DNA of 22,680 nt. It comes from Flavobacteriales bacterium UBA3477. Lineage in GTDB: Bacteria; Bacteroidota; Bacteroidia; Flavobacteriales; Schleiferiaceae. How positions within the stretch are numbered: position 1 is the first letter of the stretch; the number at the start of each line of letters is the position of its first letter. The position numbers were made by a program, and so were the translations under genes. Location of the stretch: assembly GCA_002378005.1 (NCBI GenBank), contig DFQY01000023.1:5091-27770 (forward strand), read 5' to 3'. A model generated the notes under the pieces. The model did no database searches. It had not been told where the DNA came from and saw nothing but the letters and a program-made list of their open reading frames with translations. Of the stretch, positions 1-7,423 are shown in pieces.

Positions 1-1
1 C

Positions 2-550
2 GGTCAGACCGCATCTCAACCACTGAAGGTTAAATATGATTATCGCATGGAATCTTGGGTGACCGATGAAGATTTGGCAGCGCGTCGAAAGGCGTTTAAA
101 GCCATAGAAGGTATCGAGGGAGATTTAGACCTCGCGGTCCAATCCTTAGCGCAAGCCAACGAAAACATCGAACGTTTACAAGCCTTACTAAAACGTGAGC
201 CCTATGCTTCTGATTCAGCGTTGGTGGATACGGTCAAGGCCACTGCAAAAGCATTGGAAGCGGCGCGCCACCATGTCTTTGGTAAGACCGAAACCAAGGG
301 ATATTTCGAACAGCCGGAGGTTTGGTCAAGCCAGTGGGGCAGCTCCTTGTGGCAGCTCTTGAGTTCGTCGCGTGCTTGGGGCAGCAATGAGCAAGCGTTG
401 TTTGACCAATTGGCCAAGCGTACCGAAGAAGCTACACAAACTGTGATGACTTTCTTAACCGAAGATTATAACGGCCTGTTGGAATACCTCGAAGAACATC
501 CGGTGGACCTGATGATTCCAACGAAGATAGAAGAGGAAATTAGCAAATAG
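2..550 (+). CDS. C-terminal part of a large protein, probably BNR/sortilin-repeat (glycosyl-hydrolase-like) family; 5' end outside window
   Basis: The frame is open to the left edge, so this is the 3' end of a longer gene and the ATG at 47 is internal. The visible 182 residues start with a short beta-like stretch (GQTASQPLKVKYDYRMESW). A mostly helical, charged tail follows, rich in Ala, Glu, Leu and Gln and probably coiled-coil, ending with an Ile-Pro-Thr-Lys stretch. A beta segment ending in 'QPL.VK.D.R' before a helical C terminus is what I know from the roughly 1000-residue Bacteroidota proteins annotated as BNR-repeat, VPS10-like or glycosyl hydrolase; those are usually exported. The beta-propeller itself is not in view, so the family is an inference. 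A strong hairpin terminator follows the stop codon by about 14 bases. Confidence 0.6.
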   Translation, partial: GQTASQPLKVKYDYRMESWVTDEDLAARRKAFKAIEGIEGDLDLAVQSLAQANENIERLQALLKREPYASDSALVDTVKATAKALEAARHHVFGKTETKGYFEQPEVWSSQWGSSLWQLLSSSRAWGSNEQALFDQLAKRTEEATQTVMTFLTEDYNGLLEYLEEHPVDLMIPTKIEEEISK

Positions 551-558
551 CGACCTAC

Positions 559-588
559 AAAAAAGGCGCCCCACGGGGCGCCTTTTTT
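559..588. terminator. Bidirectional rho-independent terminator
   Basis: Perfect 8-bp GC stem GGCGCCCC (565-572) / GGGGCGCC (575-582), preceded by six A (559-564) and followed by six T (583-588). It can therefore stop the left gene on the plus strand and the M43 protease gene on the minus strand, whose stop lies about 50 bases to the right. Confidence 0.9.
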
Positions 589-638
589 ATGCTCAAATTT
601 TCGGCTCCGCCGGGGGCTTGGCCAAGAAGGAATGCTAT

Positions 639-2675
639 TTACTGAATGATCAATTGTTTGCGAACACCTTCCGTTTGGAAGATATAATAGCCTGGGCTTG
701 CATTGACCTGAAGACTAGCATCTAGTCCCAAGGTGCCTTGCTGAATCTCACGACCGTCTATACTAAAGATGCGGTACGCTGTTCCTGCAGGCAGGCCTTC
801 TACTTGGAAAAGCCCATTGCTTGGGTTCGGGAAGATGTTGATGCTATGGGCACTTAGCTCTTCCTGGTCGAGTGTTACATCGAGGTTGAAGGCATCCAAG
901 AAGGCATTATTACCGCCTCCTGAAATGAAATCTACCTTGATCATGATAGGCGCTCCTCCAGCGTAATCATTCATATTAATACTCGTACTGCGCCAGTTGC
1001 TGTTTGAGGTCGGATTCCAAGGGTTGGATTTGTTCAATGCTGCATAGAGTAGAGGCCCCAAAATGGTGCGCACTTCTTCCCAAGTCTCGCCACAATCTGT
1101 GCTCACACTAATTCTCAATTTATCCTTTGCTTGACCTGGTTTGCTTGCAATGGCATAACGGAAGCCGAAAGACATAGCCGTGGCACGACTTACCACAATC
1201 TGATCAGTAATCAAGGCGTCCGAATTATCCGGATCATTGTTATAGTTGTCCAGCTTAACACAGTAGTTTCCTTCATAGTGGTTGTAGCTATTGCGCTCCC
1301 ATTTAATAGCATCCCCATCAGCATTTTCTACGTGCCAAGTTCCGTTTGGTATAGTGTTGAATTCAAAACCTGAGTTGAACGTATTGACCCACATGTGGGT
1401 GCCGCCGCCGGTCTTTCTTACACTCATATACCCATCAATCAACGACTGCGATGATCCTGTGGCGTTCGTTACGGTTAGGCCCACTGTATAATTTTTATAG
1501 CCTGTACCTGACATTGAGCTGTAGGTAACTGTAGGGTTCTGGGCGGTTGAAGTAGCGGGGGTGCCGCCTGGGAAATACCAAGACCAGCTCGTTGGGTTCC
1601 CAAACTCACTTTTATCGGTGAATTGAACGGTTGTTCCATTACAAATGACCGTTTGGTTAGCTTCGAACATGGCCTGCGGCGCACACGGCAATACCGCCTG
1701 AGGATCAATTCCCGTAGCTGTCGCATTCGTTGTGGTAATCAAATACCCACGCAAAGAGGCAGAGTTCAGGCTTGAGCGCATGATCGCTTTTTGATCGTCG
1801 GTGAACATGTTTACACAATCATCATCGGCGTAGTCCATGTAGTTTTCAATCTGATCAGGAAGGTTCGGGTTGTCGTTTGAACAGGTGTTCGCGGTAAGGT
1901 CACAACCAAAGCTGGCTTCATCCACAGGAGGAGTGTCCGCACAGTTATCGCCTTGAAAACAACCGCCCTTGAACGGGTGGTCAAGTCCGAGGTAATGACC
2001 CATTTCGTGGGTGAGTGTGCGTCCTCTGCTTGAGCTGGTTCCTATACGGCCCATGCGGTCGTGGCGAATGACAATCCCATCATAGGTAGTGCTTTGACCG
2101 GGGCTTGGTTTATAGGCATATCCCAATACAGTTCCCTGTCCGGAGCTTCCCAGGTCGATGGAGTTCACTACCCAGATGTTAACGTATTTGGTACGAGGCC
2201 AGCTCTTCAGACTCTTGACGTTGTTGTTCGCGTTCACAGAAAGGGCGCTTTGAGTACGAGTGATTCCAGTGTGGCAGTTGCCATTTGGATCAAGTTTAGC
2301 CAATTCAAATTCAATCTCACAGTCGGCGGCTACATTCAAGAATGTACCACGTGTATCGCTGGTATCAGGGTTCAATCGACGGTAATCTTCGTTCAATACC
2401 TCGATGGCATTTTTGACCTGTTTGTCGGTGATGTTATCTGATGCATCGTCATAGATAATGTGTACGACCACGGGAATGGTGAATACTGTGCCCTCTGTTT
2501 TTTGATCCGAGTCAAAATCTACGGTGCTGATAAACTCGGCCCAATCCGACTCATAATTAGGATTTTGGCGCTTGATTTCTTCCTCTAAGAGATCATGTCC
2601 ACATTTCTGTCCGAAGGAATGTGTTGATACTAAGGCAAATGCCAATAAAATGGGGTATTTGAGGTATTTTCGCAT
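639..2675 (-). CDS. Secreted M43-family (pappalysin/cytophagalysin-like) zinc metalloprotease with PKD domain and T9SS sorting domain
   Basis: 678 residues from the ATG at 2675; a TTG three codons further upstream also gives an open frame but is less likely. Residues 1 to about 23 form a signal peptide (MRKYLKYP, hydrophobic core, then SFGQ). The catalytic domain carries the metzincin zinc site HEMGHYLGLDH at about 223-233. A Met-turn motif (ENYMDY, then the acidic DDDCVNMF stretch) follows near 277, and multiple Cys fit the disulfides of this family. A PKD-like domain lies at about 335-420 (FTDKSEFGNPTSWSWYFPGG). A beta-rich, jelly-roll-like region follows. The last 70 residues, starting at NIFPNPSNG, are a type A T9SS sorting domain. 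Inference: exported by Sec, moved through T9SS, and released or cell-attached to degrade extracellular protein. It is a lone gene with no recognisable -7 box upstream. Confidence 0.92.
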   Translation of the reverse strand: MRKYLKYPILLAFALVSTHSFGQKCGHDLLEEEIKRQNPNYESDWAEFISTVDFDSDQKTEGTVFTIPVVVHIIYDDASDNITDKQVKNAIEVLNEDYRRLNPDTSDTRGTFLNVAADCEIEFELAKLDPNGNCHTGITRTQSALSVNANNNVKSLKSWPRTKYVNIWVVNSIDLGSSGQGTVLGYAYKPSPGQSTTYDGIVIRHDRMGRIGTSSSRGRTLTHEMGHYLGLDHPFKGGCFQGDNCADTPPVDEASFGCDLTANTCSNDNPNLPDQIENYMDYADDDCVNMFTDDQKAIMRSSLNSASLRGYLITTTNATATGIDPQAVLPCAPQAMFEANQTVICNGTTVQFTDKSEFGNPTSWSWYFPGGTPATSTAQNPTVTYSSMSGTGYKNYTVGLTVTNATGSSQSLIDGYMSVRKTGGGTHMWVNTFNSGFEFNTIPNGTWHVENADGDAIKWERNSYNHYEGNYCVKLDNYNNDPDNSDALITDQIVVSRATAMSFGFRYAIASKPGQAKDKLRISVSTDCGETWEEVRTILGPLLYAALNKSNPWNPTSNSNWRSTSINMNDYAGGAPIMIKVDFISGGGNNAFLDAFNLDVTLDQEELSAHSINIFPNPSNGLFQVEGLPAGTAYRIFSIDGREIQQGTLGLDASLQVNASPGYYIFQTEGVRKQLIIQ

Positions 2676-2757
2676 GCTCGGCAAGTTCGTTCATTCACAT
2701 CATTCTTGCAACACAAAAGCTGAGCCGCCGAAAACATGCTAACAATTTGTTTGTCGA

Positions 2758-2792
2758 TTTTTGGTTGTTAGGCAAATAAAGATGTATTTTCG
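2758..2792 (+). promoter_or_regulatory. Putative promoter of the rplM operon
   Basis: TATTTTCG at 2785-2792 differs by one base from the Bacteroidota -7 consensus TAnnTTTG. A T-rich run ending in TTG (2758-2763) lies 21 bases upstream, at the -33 position. Transcription would start near 2797 and leave a leader of about 50 bases before the GTG start of rplM. Confidence 0.5.
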
Positions 2793-2795
2793 CAG

Positions 2796-2850
2796 CCCTT
2801 TTTAGGGGGATGTTTAGGCATTCCATATAACATATAAAAACGCTATAGCG
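2796..2850 (+). promoter_or_regulatory. Possible structured leader of rplM
   Basis: The leader holds a small hairpin CCCT-TTTT-AGGG (2796-2807), almost at the predicted transcript start. A perfect 10-bp palindrome CGCTATAGCG (2841-2850) directly abuts the GTG start codon. Ribosomal protein operons are often autoregulated through such leaders. Whether this matches a known L13 leader cannot be judged by eye. Confidence 0.3.
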
Positions 2851-3306
2851 GTGAATACATTAAGTTACAAAACAGTTTCAGCCAACGCGGCGACCGTAGA
2901 CAAGAACTGGGTAGTAGTAGATGCAGAAGGCCAAACCTTGGGCCGTCTAGCTTCTAAAGTTGCTTTGCTTCTAAGAGGTAAGCGCAAGCCAAATTACACG
3001 CCTCACGTTGACTGTGGTGATAACGTGATCATTCTAAATGCTGATAAGGTTGTTTTGACTGGCAATAAAATGGCAGACAAAACTTACGTTTGGCACACTG
3101 GTTACCCAGGTGGTCAGCGTACAACCAACCCAGAACAAATGATGACTAAGTTCCCAGAGCGCGTCGTAGAAAAGGCGGTAAAAGGAATGTTGCCTAAGAA
3201 TCGTTTGGGCGCTCAGTTGTTCCGCAACCTCCACGTGTATGCAGGTGGCGAGCACAAGCACGAGGCACAACAGCCGACTGCGATCAATATTAATGAAATC
3301 AAATAA
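2851..3306 (+). CDS. rplM: 50S ribosomal protein L13 (uL13)
   Basis: 151 residues, normal length for Bacteroidota L13. The body is colinear with the family: WVVVDAEGQTLGRLASKVA, NYTPHVDCGDNVIILNADKV, the HTGYPGGQR loop, and GMLPKNRLGAQLFRNLHVYAG near the C terminus. The start is GTG; the N-terminal MNTLSYKTVSANAATV matches the conserved start of Bacteroidota L13, so this start is well supported despite the rare codon. It is the first gene of the block rplM-rpsI-rpsB-tsf and is followed by rpsI after 10 bases. L13 is an early-assembly protein of the large ribosomal subunit. Confidence 0.98.
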   Translation: MNTLSYKTVSANAATVDKNWVVVDAEGQTLGRLASKVALLLRGKRKPNYTPHVDCGDNVIILNADKVVLTGNKMADKTYVWHTGYPGGQRTTNPEQMMTKFPERVVEKAVKGMLPKNRLGAQLFRNLHVYAGGEHKHEAQQPTAININEIK

Positions 3307-3316
3307 GTAATAATAA

Positions 3317-3703
3317 ATGGCAAAGTTTCACGCAATTGGGAGACGTAAATCTTCTGTAGCTCGTGTCTACATGGATGAAGGCAAAGGCGCCATCACCATC
3401 AACGGCAAAGACTACAAGGACTACTTCACTACTGCACCTTTGCACTACAAATTGGAACAGCCTTTCAATTTGACTGAGACTACTGGCAAGTACGACGTTA
3501 AAGTAAACGTTGTAGGTGGTGGTATCACGGGTCAAGCTGAGGCAATCCGTTTGGGTGTGAGCCGTATTCTTTCTGAAATCGATCAGGAGAATCGTAAAGC
3601 ATTGAAGCCCGTCGGACTTCTTACTCGTGACCCACGTATGGTTGAGCGTAAGAAATTCGGTCAGAAGAAAGCACGTAAGAAATTCCAGTTCTCTAAACGT
3701 TAA
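3317..3703 (+). CDS. rpsI: 30S ribosomal protein S9 (uS9)
   Basis: 128 residues, full length. Family features are the N-terminal IGRRKSSVARVYM, the central GGGITGQAEAIRLGVSR block, and the C-terminal RDPRMVERKKFGQKKARK stretch ending in Ser-Lys-Arg. In the ribosome that basic tail reaches the decoding centre and touches P-site tRNA. The ATG lies 10 bases after the rplM stop, the usual rplM-rpsI pairing. A 201-codon open frame on the opposite strand across this gene is a coding-bias shadow. Confidence 0.98.
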   Translation: MAKFHAIGRRKSSVARVYMDEGKGAITINGKDYKDYFTTAPLHYKLEQPFNLTETTGKYDVKVNVVGGGITGQAEAIRLGVSRILSEIDQENRKALKPVGLLTRDPRMVERKKFGQKKARKKFQFSKR

Positions 3704-3784
3704 TCGAGATTTAGTATCCAAATGGGCTAGACTCTTTAAAAGGCTACTAGCACATTGCTTACTACGGAAAGTAAACTCAAGAAA

Positions 3785-4531
3785 ATGGCAGTAACAGACA
3801 ACATTAAAAAACTCATGGATGCAGGTGTTCACTTTGGACACTTGACCCGTAAGTGGAACCCAAACATGGCTCCTTACATCTTTATGGAGCGCAACGGTAT
3901 CCACGTGATCGACCTACACAAAACAGATGCAAAGCTTACTGAAGCTACAGAAGCATTGAAAAAAATTGCTGCATCAGGTCGTAAAGTCCTCTTCGTTGCA
4001 ACCAAGAAGCAAGCGAAAGAAATCGTAGCGAAATACGCTGGCGATGTAAACATGCCTTACGCAACTGAGCGTTGGCCAGGAGGTATGTTGACAAACTTCG
4101 TAACCATCCGTAAAGCCATCAAAAAGATGCAGAGCATCGATAAGATGAAGGAAAATGGTACGTTCGAAACTCTTTCTAAGCGTGAGCGTCTCCAAGTAGA
4201 GCGTCAGCGTGCAAAATTAGAAAAGGACTTTGGCTCTGTGGAAGATATGAATCGTCTTCCTGCTGCCTTGTTTATCGTTGATATCAAGCGTGAACACATT
4301 GCTGTAGACGAAGCCATCAAGTTGGGCATCCCGACATTCGCGATGGTGGATACAAACTCGGACCCACGTCGTGTAGATTACGCGATTCCTGCAAACGACG
4401 ATGCTTCTAAGAGTATCGCGGTCATTTTGGAGCGCGTAACGGCTGGAATTAAAGAGGGTTTGTCACAACGTAAGAGTGATAAAGCGGCTGCCGAGCAATC
4501 AAAAATCGAAAAGAAAGCAGCGAAGGTTTAA
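3785..4531 (+). CDS. rpsB: 30S ribosomal protein S2 (uS2)
   Basis: 248 residues from the ATG at 3785. The frame is open upstream to a TTG at 3755, but family members begin just before DNIKKLMDAGVHFGHLTRKW, so ATG 3785 (MAVTDN) is the sensible start. Conserved blocks seen: HFGHLTRKWNPNMAPYIF, the FVATKKQAK helix, ERWPGGMLTNF, RLPAALFIVDI and AMVDTNSDPR. The C terminus is a short Lys/Ala-rich tail. S2 joins the small subunit late and is needed for S1 binding. It follows rpsI after 81 bases that can form small alternative hairpins, and precedes tsf, as in most bacteria. Confidence 0.98.
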   Translation: MAVTDNIKKLMDAGVHFGHLTRKWNPNMAPYIFMERNGIHVIDLHKTDAKLTEATEALKKIAASGRKVLFVATKKQAKEIVAKYAGDVNMPYATERWPGGMLTNFVTIRKAIKKMQSIDKMKENGTFETLSKRERLQVERQRAKLEKDFGSVEDMNRLPAALFIVDIKREHIAVDEAIKLGIPTFAMVDTNSDPRRVDYAIPANDDASKSIAVILERVTAGIKEGLSQRKSDKAAAEQSKIEKKAAKV

Positions 4532-4564
4532 TCCGAGCGCTTTGTTATAGAAGAGATTTTTTCG

Positions 4565-4598
4565 GAGAGCCGTGAGGAAAACCTTTACGGCTCTCTTT
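4565..4598 (+). terminator. Hairpin between rpsB and tsf, possible partial terminator or processing site
   Basis: A 9-bp perfect stem GAGAGCCGT (4565-4573) / ACGGCTCTC (4587-4595) has a 13-base loop that can pair further inside. Only three T follow before a C, so termination is probably incomplete, allowing read-through into tsf. No -7 box was found between the hairpin and tsf, which also argues for read-through. Confidence 0.55.
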
Positions 4599-4630
4599 CA
4601 TAATTAAAACACAATTTTAAAGACAATATC

Positions 4631-5449
4631 ATGGCAAACATTACCGCTGCTGATGTAAACAAACTCAGAAAGCAAACAGGTGCAGGGATGATGGATTGTA
4701 AAAAAGCTTTGGTTGAAGCTGAAGGCGACTTCGAAGCTGCAATCGACATCCTACGTAAGAAAGGTCAAAAAGTAGCTGCGAAGCGTGCAGATCGCGATGC
4801 AGTTGAAGGTGCGGTTATCGCAAAAACTAACGGTTCAGATAAAGGTGTGATCGTGAAGTTGTCTTGTGAGACTGACTTCGTAGCGAAGAACGATGATTTC
4901 GTTGCTTTGGCAAACAAATTGGCTGATATCGCTTTGGCAACTGGTGTTCAGACTGCTGAAGAATTCGGCGCTGTTGAATTCGAGGGTGGCTTGACTGTTG
5001 CTGCGAAATTGCAAGAGCAAACAGGTGTGATCGGTGAGAAGATTGAGGTTGCTGAATTGGCAACTGTAAATGCAGCTTACGTTGCATCTTACATCCACAT
5101 GGGCAACAAGATCGGTACTTTGGTAGGTTTAACTGCTGAAGCTGAAGAAGCTGGTAAAGATGTAGCGATGCAAGCTGCAGCAATGAACCCAGTAGCTTTG
5201 AACCGCGATTCAGTTTCTGAAGAATTAATCGCTCGTGAATTGGAAGTCGGTAAAGAATTGGCTCGTCAAGAAGGTAAGCCAGAAGAAATGTTGGACAAGA
5301 TCGCTGCCGGTCGTTTGAACAAATTCTTCAAGGAGAACACCTTGGTAGATCAAGACTTCATCAAAGATTCTAAGATGAGCGTTGCTAAATACCTAACTAG
5401 CGTTCAAGCTGGTTTGGAAGTAGTAGATTTCAAGCGCGTATCTCTATAA
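4631..5449 (+). CDS. tsf: Translation elongation factor Ts
   Basis: 272 residues. The N-terminal UBA-like domain (about 1-45) begins MANITAADVNKLRKQTGAGM. The signature that contacts EF-Tu, TDFVAKN, is at 81-87. The core contains HMGNKIGTLVGL, and the C-terminal part contains PEEMLDKIAAGRLNKFFKEN followed by the conserved FIKDSKMSVAKYL. EF-Ts exchanges GDP for GTP on EF-Tu. The gene lies 99 bases after rpsB and is followed at once by a strong terminator, so it ends the ribosomal block. Confidence 0.98.
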   Translation: MANITAADVNKLRKQTGAGMMDCKKALVEAEGDFEAAIDILRKKGQKVAAKRADRDAVEGAVIAKTNGSDKGVIVKLSCETDFVAKNDDFVALANKLADIALATGVQTAEEFGAVEFEGGLTVAAKLQEQTGVIGEKIEVAELATVNAAYVASYIHMGNKIGTLVGLTAEAEEAGKDVAMQAAAMNPVALNRDSVSEELIARELEVGKELARQEGKPEEMLDKIAAGRLNKFFKENTLVDQDFIKDSKMSVAKYLTSVQAGLEVVDFKRVSL

Positions 5450-5474
5450 TTTAGAGGAAGCGAAAGCTATAACG

Positions 5475-5505
5475 AGCGCGCCGGCCATGCCGGCGCGCTT
5501 TTTTT
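5475..5505 (+). terminator. Strong rho-independent terminator after tsf
   Basis: Perfect 11-bp GC-rich stem AGCGCGCCGGC (5475-5485) / GCCGGCGCGCT (5489-5499), a 3-base loop and a run of T from 5499 to 5505. It separates the rplM-tsf block from pyrH, which has its own promoter. Confidence 0.93.
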
Positions 5506-5539
5506 GTGCTTAAAACGGGGAAAACTCGGTCGATTCTCA

Positions 5540-5571
5540 TTGCATAGAGGGGCCTACTTTCGATATATTTG
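5540..5571 (+). promoter_or_regulatory. Promoter of pyrH-frr
   Basis: TATATTTG at 5564-5571 is a perfect TAnnTTTG -7 box, with TTG at 5540-5542 exactly 21 bases upstream as the -33 element. The predicted transcript start is near 5576, about 13 bases before the pyrH ATG. The alternative GTG start at 5571 overlaps the box and is thereby excluded. Confidence 0.75.
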
Positions 5572-5588
5572 TGTTCAAACCAAAAGAG

Positions 5589-6299
5589 ATGAAATACAAT
5601 CGAGTGCTCCTCAAACTCAGCGGAGAAGCCCTGATGGGGGAGAAAGATTTTGGTATTGATCCCAAGCGCATTGCAGAATACGCAGAAGAAATCAAGGCCG
5701 TAGTTAATAAAGGTGTCCAGGTCGGTGTCGTGATCGGCGGCGGTAATATCTTCCGTGGTATTAGTGGCGCATCCCAAGGCATGGATCGGGTTCAAGCAGA
5801 CCATATGGGCATGTTAGCGACGGTCATTAATGGCTTAGCCCTTCAAGGTGCGTTGGAAGCAGCCGGGGTAAATACCCGATTGCAGAGTGCCATTGAAATG
5901 GATAAAGTGGCAGAGCCTTTTATTCGTCGTCGTGCCATTCGTCATCTTGAGAAGGGCCGTGTGGTCATCTTCTCAGCAGGTACAGGAAATCCATATTTCA
6001 CTACGGATACAGGTGCCACTTTGCGTGCTGTTGAGATCCAAGCAGATGTGATTTTGAAAGGTACTCGTGTAGATGGCATTTATACAGCTGATCCGGAGAA
6101 GGACGCTACGGCGACTAAGTTTGATTCTTTGAGTTTTAAGGAAGTTTACGATAAGGGCTTGAACGTAATGGATATGACGGCCTTCACCTTGAGTAAAGAA
6201 AATGAATTGCCTATTCTGGTCTTTGATATGAACACCCCGGGAAATTTGATGAAGGTGGTGGAAGGAACTCCAGGCGTTGGTACTATAGTAAAGAACTAA
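5589..6299 (+). CDS. pyrH: UMP kinase
   Basis: 236 residues from the ATG at 5589, the usual size of this hexameric bacterial enzyme. It phosphorylates UMP to UDP with ATP and belongs to the amino-acid-kinase fold. Motifs: N-terminal LLKLSGEALMG, the glycine-rich VIGGGNIFRG, the DHMGMLATVINGLAL helix, AGTGNPYFTTDT for nucleotide binding, KGTRVDGIYTADP, and the closing TPGNLMKVVEGTPGVGT. A GTG codon six codons upstream is in frame but lies within the promoter. It is followed by frr after 10 bases, the common pyrH-frr pair. Confidence 0.97.
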   Translation: MKYNRVLLKLSGEALMGEKDFGIDPKRIAEYAEEIKAVVNKGVQVGVVIGGGNIFRGISGASQGMDRVQADHMGMLATVINGLALQGALEAAGVNTRLQSAIEMDKVAEPFIRRRAIRHLEKGRVVIFSAGTGNPYFTTDTGATLRAVEIQADVILKGTRVDGIYTADPEKDATATKFDSLSFKEVYDKGLNVMDMTAFTLSKENELPILVFDMNTPGNLMKVVEGTPGVGTIVKN

Positions 6300-6309
6300 A
6301 TAGAGCGGT

Positions 6310-6873
6310 ATGCAAGAAGAGATAGATTTCCTATTTGATGCCACAAAGGAAGATATGGACCGGGCCTTATCTCACATGGAGAAGGCATTGGTTAAAATTC
6401 GTGCTGGACGTGCGAATCCATCTATGTTACAAGGGGTGATGGTAGAGTATTACGGTGCGCCTACTCCTTTGCAACAGGTGAGTAATGTCAACACGCCAGA
6501 TGCTCGTACTATCAGTATTCAGCCATGGGAAAAGACATTGATTCCTGAGATCGAAAAGGCCATTTTAAATGCAGGTTTGGGCTTTAATCCGATGAATAAT
6601 GGTGAGAGCGTTATCATCTCGGTACCCCCATTGACCGAAGAACGTCGCCGTGATTTGGCAAAATTGGCCAAGGCGGAGAGCGAGAATGCCAAGGTTGGGG
6701 TTCGTGCAGCACGTAAGACTGCTATGGACGAGTTGAAGAAATTAGGCAACGATGGACTCAGCCAAGACCTTCAAAAAGATTATGAAAATGATATCCAAAA
6801 AATGACCGACGAATACAACGCAAAGTGTGATGCGATGTATGCGAAAAAGGAACAGGATATCATGACCGTATAA
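6310..6873 (+). CDS. frr: Ribosome recycling factor
   Basis: 187 residues, full length. Family hallmarks are MEKALVKIRAGRANPSML near the start, the YYGAPTPLQQVSNVN loop, SIQPWEK, the VPPLTEERRRDLAKLAK helix and a Lys/Glu-rich C-terminal helix. With EF-G it splits the post-termination ribosome. It shares the pyrH transcript (10-base spacing) and is followed after about 10 bases by a hairpin terminator. Confidence 0.97.
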   Translation: MQEEIDFLFDATKEDMDRALSHMEKALVKIRAGRANPSMLQGVMVEYYGAPTPLQQVSNVNTPDARTISIQPWEKTLIPEIEKAILNAGLGFNPMNNGESVIISVPPLTEERRRDLAKLAKAESENAKVGVRAARKTAMDELKKLGNDGLSQDLQKDYENDIQKMTDEYNAKCDAMYAKKEQDIMTV

Positions 6874-6883
6874 ATGAATTTCT

Positions 6884-6913
6884 CCTGGGCGTGAACGTCC
6901 GGGCGATTTTTTT
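6884..6913 (+). terminator. Rho-independent terminator after frr
   Basis: An 8-bp stem CCTGGGCG (6884-6891) / CGTCCGGG (6896-6903), with two G-T pairs and a TGAA loop, is followed by seven T (6907-6913). It ends the pyrH-frr transcript. Confidence 0.85.
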
Positions 6914-6943
6914 GTTGAATTAGTGTTATAACATGAATCTACA

Positions 6944-7423
6944 ATGACGCTAGAACAAGAGATTCACCAGGAATCTTTCACCACTGATCAAAGTAAACTC
7001 ATCGTCAATATCATCTACACCTACAATGTGTTGAAGGGGCGTATTATGGATGAGTTAAAAGAACACGGCTTGACCATGCAACAGTACAATGTGCTGCGCA
7101 TTGTAAAAGGAAGTGGCTCCGAAGGCGTTACTACTTCTGAGATTCGTGAACGCATGCTCGATAAAATGAGCGACGCCAGCCGTATGGTGGACCGATTAGT
7201 GGCTATGGGTCTGCTCGAAAAGGTGCGCTACAAAGAGGACCGTCGTTTGTTCTATACACATCTGACACCCGGAGGGAATGAGTTGATTACCTCGCTAGTG
7301 AAGAATAGTTTGGTGGAAGATATTGCTTCGATGGTGCCTACAAAAAACGCCCAGCAGCTCAATACGCTACTGGACGCTTTTCGTTCGTCTATGCAGTTGA
7401 GTACTAACTCTTCAGATAATTAA
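6944..7423 (+). CDS. MarR-family transcriptional regulator
   Basis: 159 residues with a winged-helix DNA-binding domain at about 45-120. The helix-turn-helix is around VTTSEIRERMLDKMSDASRMVDRLVAMGLLEK, and the wing is RYKEDRRLFYTHLTPGG, with the conserved Asp-Arg-Arg of MarR proteins. Helices before and after would make the dimer. MarR proteins usually repress nearby or own genes and respond to small ligands; ligand and targets cannot be told here. It has no divergently transcribed partner: frr lies upstream on the same strand. Its last 20 bases overlap the end of pgi on the opposite strand. I found no clear -7 box upstream. Confidence 0.9.
   Translation: MTLEQEIHQESFTTDQSKLIVNIIYTYNVLKGRIMDELKEHGLTMQQYNVLRIVKGSGSEGVTTSEIRERMLDKMSDASRMVDRLVAMGLLEKVRYKEDRRLFYTHLTPGGNELITSLVKNSLVEDIASMVPTKNAQQLNTLLDAFRSSMQLSTNSSDN

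Noticed and set aside
3755..3784. TTG start extending rpsB by ten residues
   Set aside because: The extra residues do not belong to S2, and ATG 3785 fits the family start.
3299..3904. 201-codon open frame on the minus strand across rpsI
   Set aside because: It lies fully opposite rpsI and the start of rpsB, has no start-site signals and reads as low-information protein rich in Cys, Phe and Thr, as expected for the complement of a biased coding sequence.
5571..5588. GTG start of pyrH six codons upstream of the ATG
   Set aside because: The GTG overlaps the last base of a perfect -7 promoter box, so it would not be in the transcript; family alignment also favours ATG 5589.
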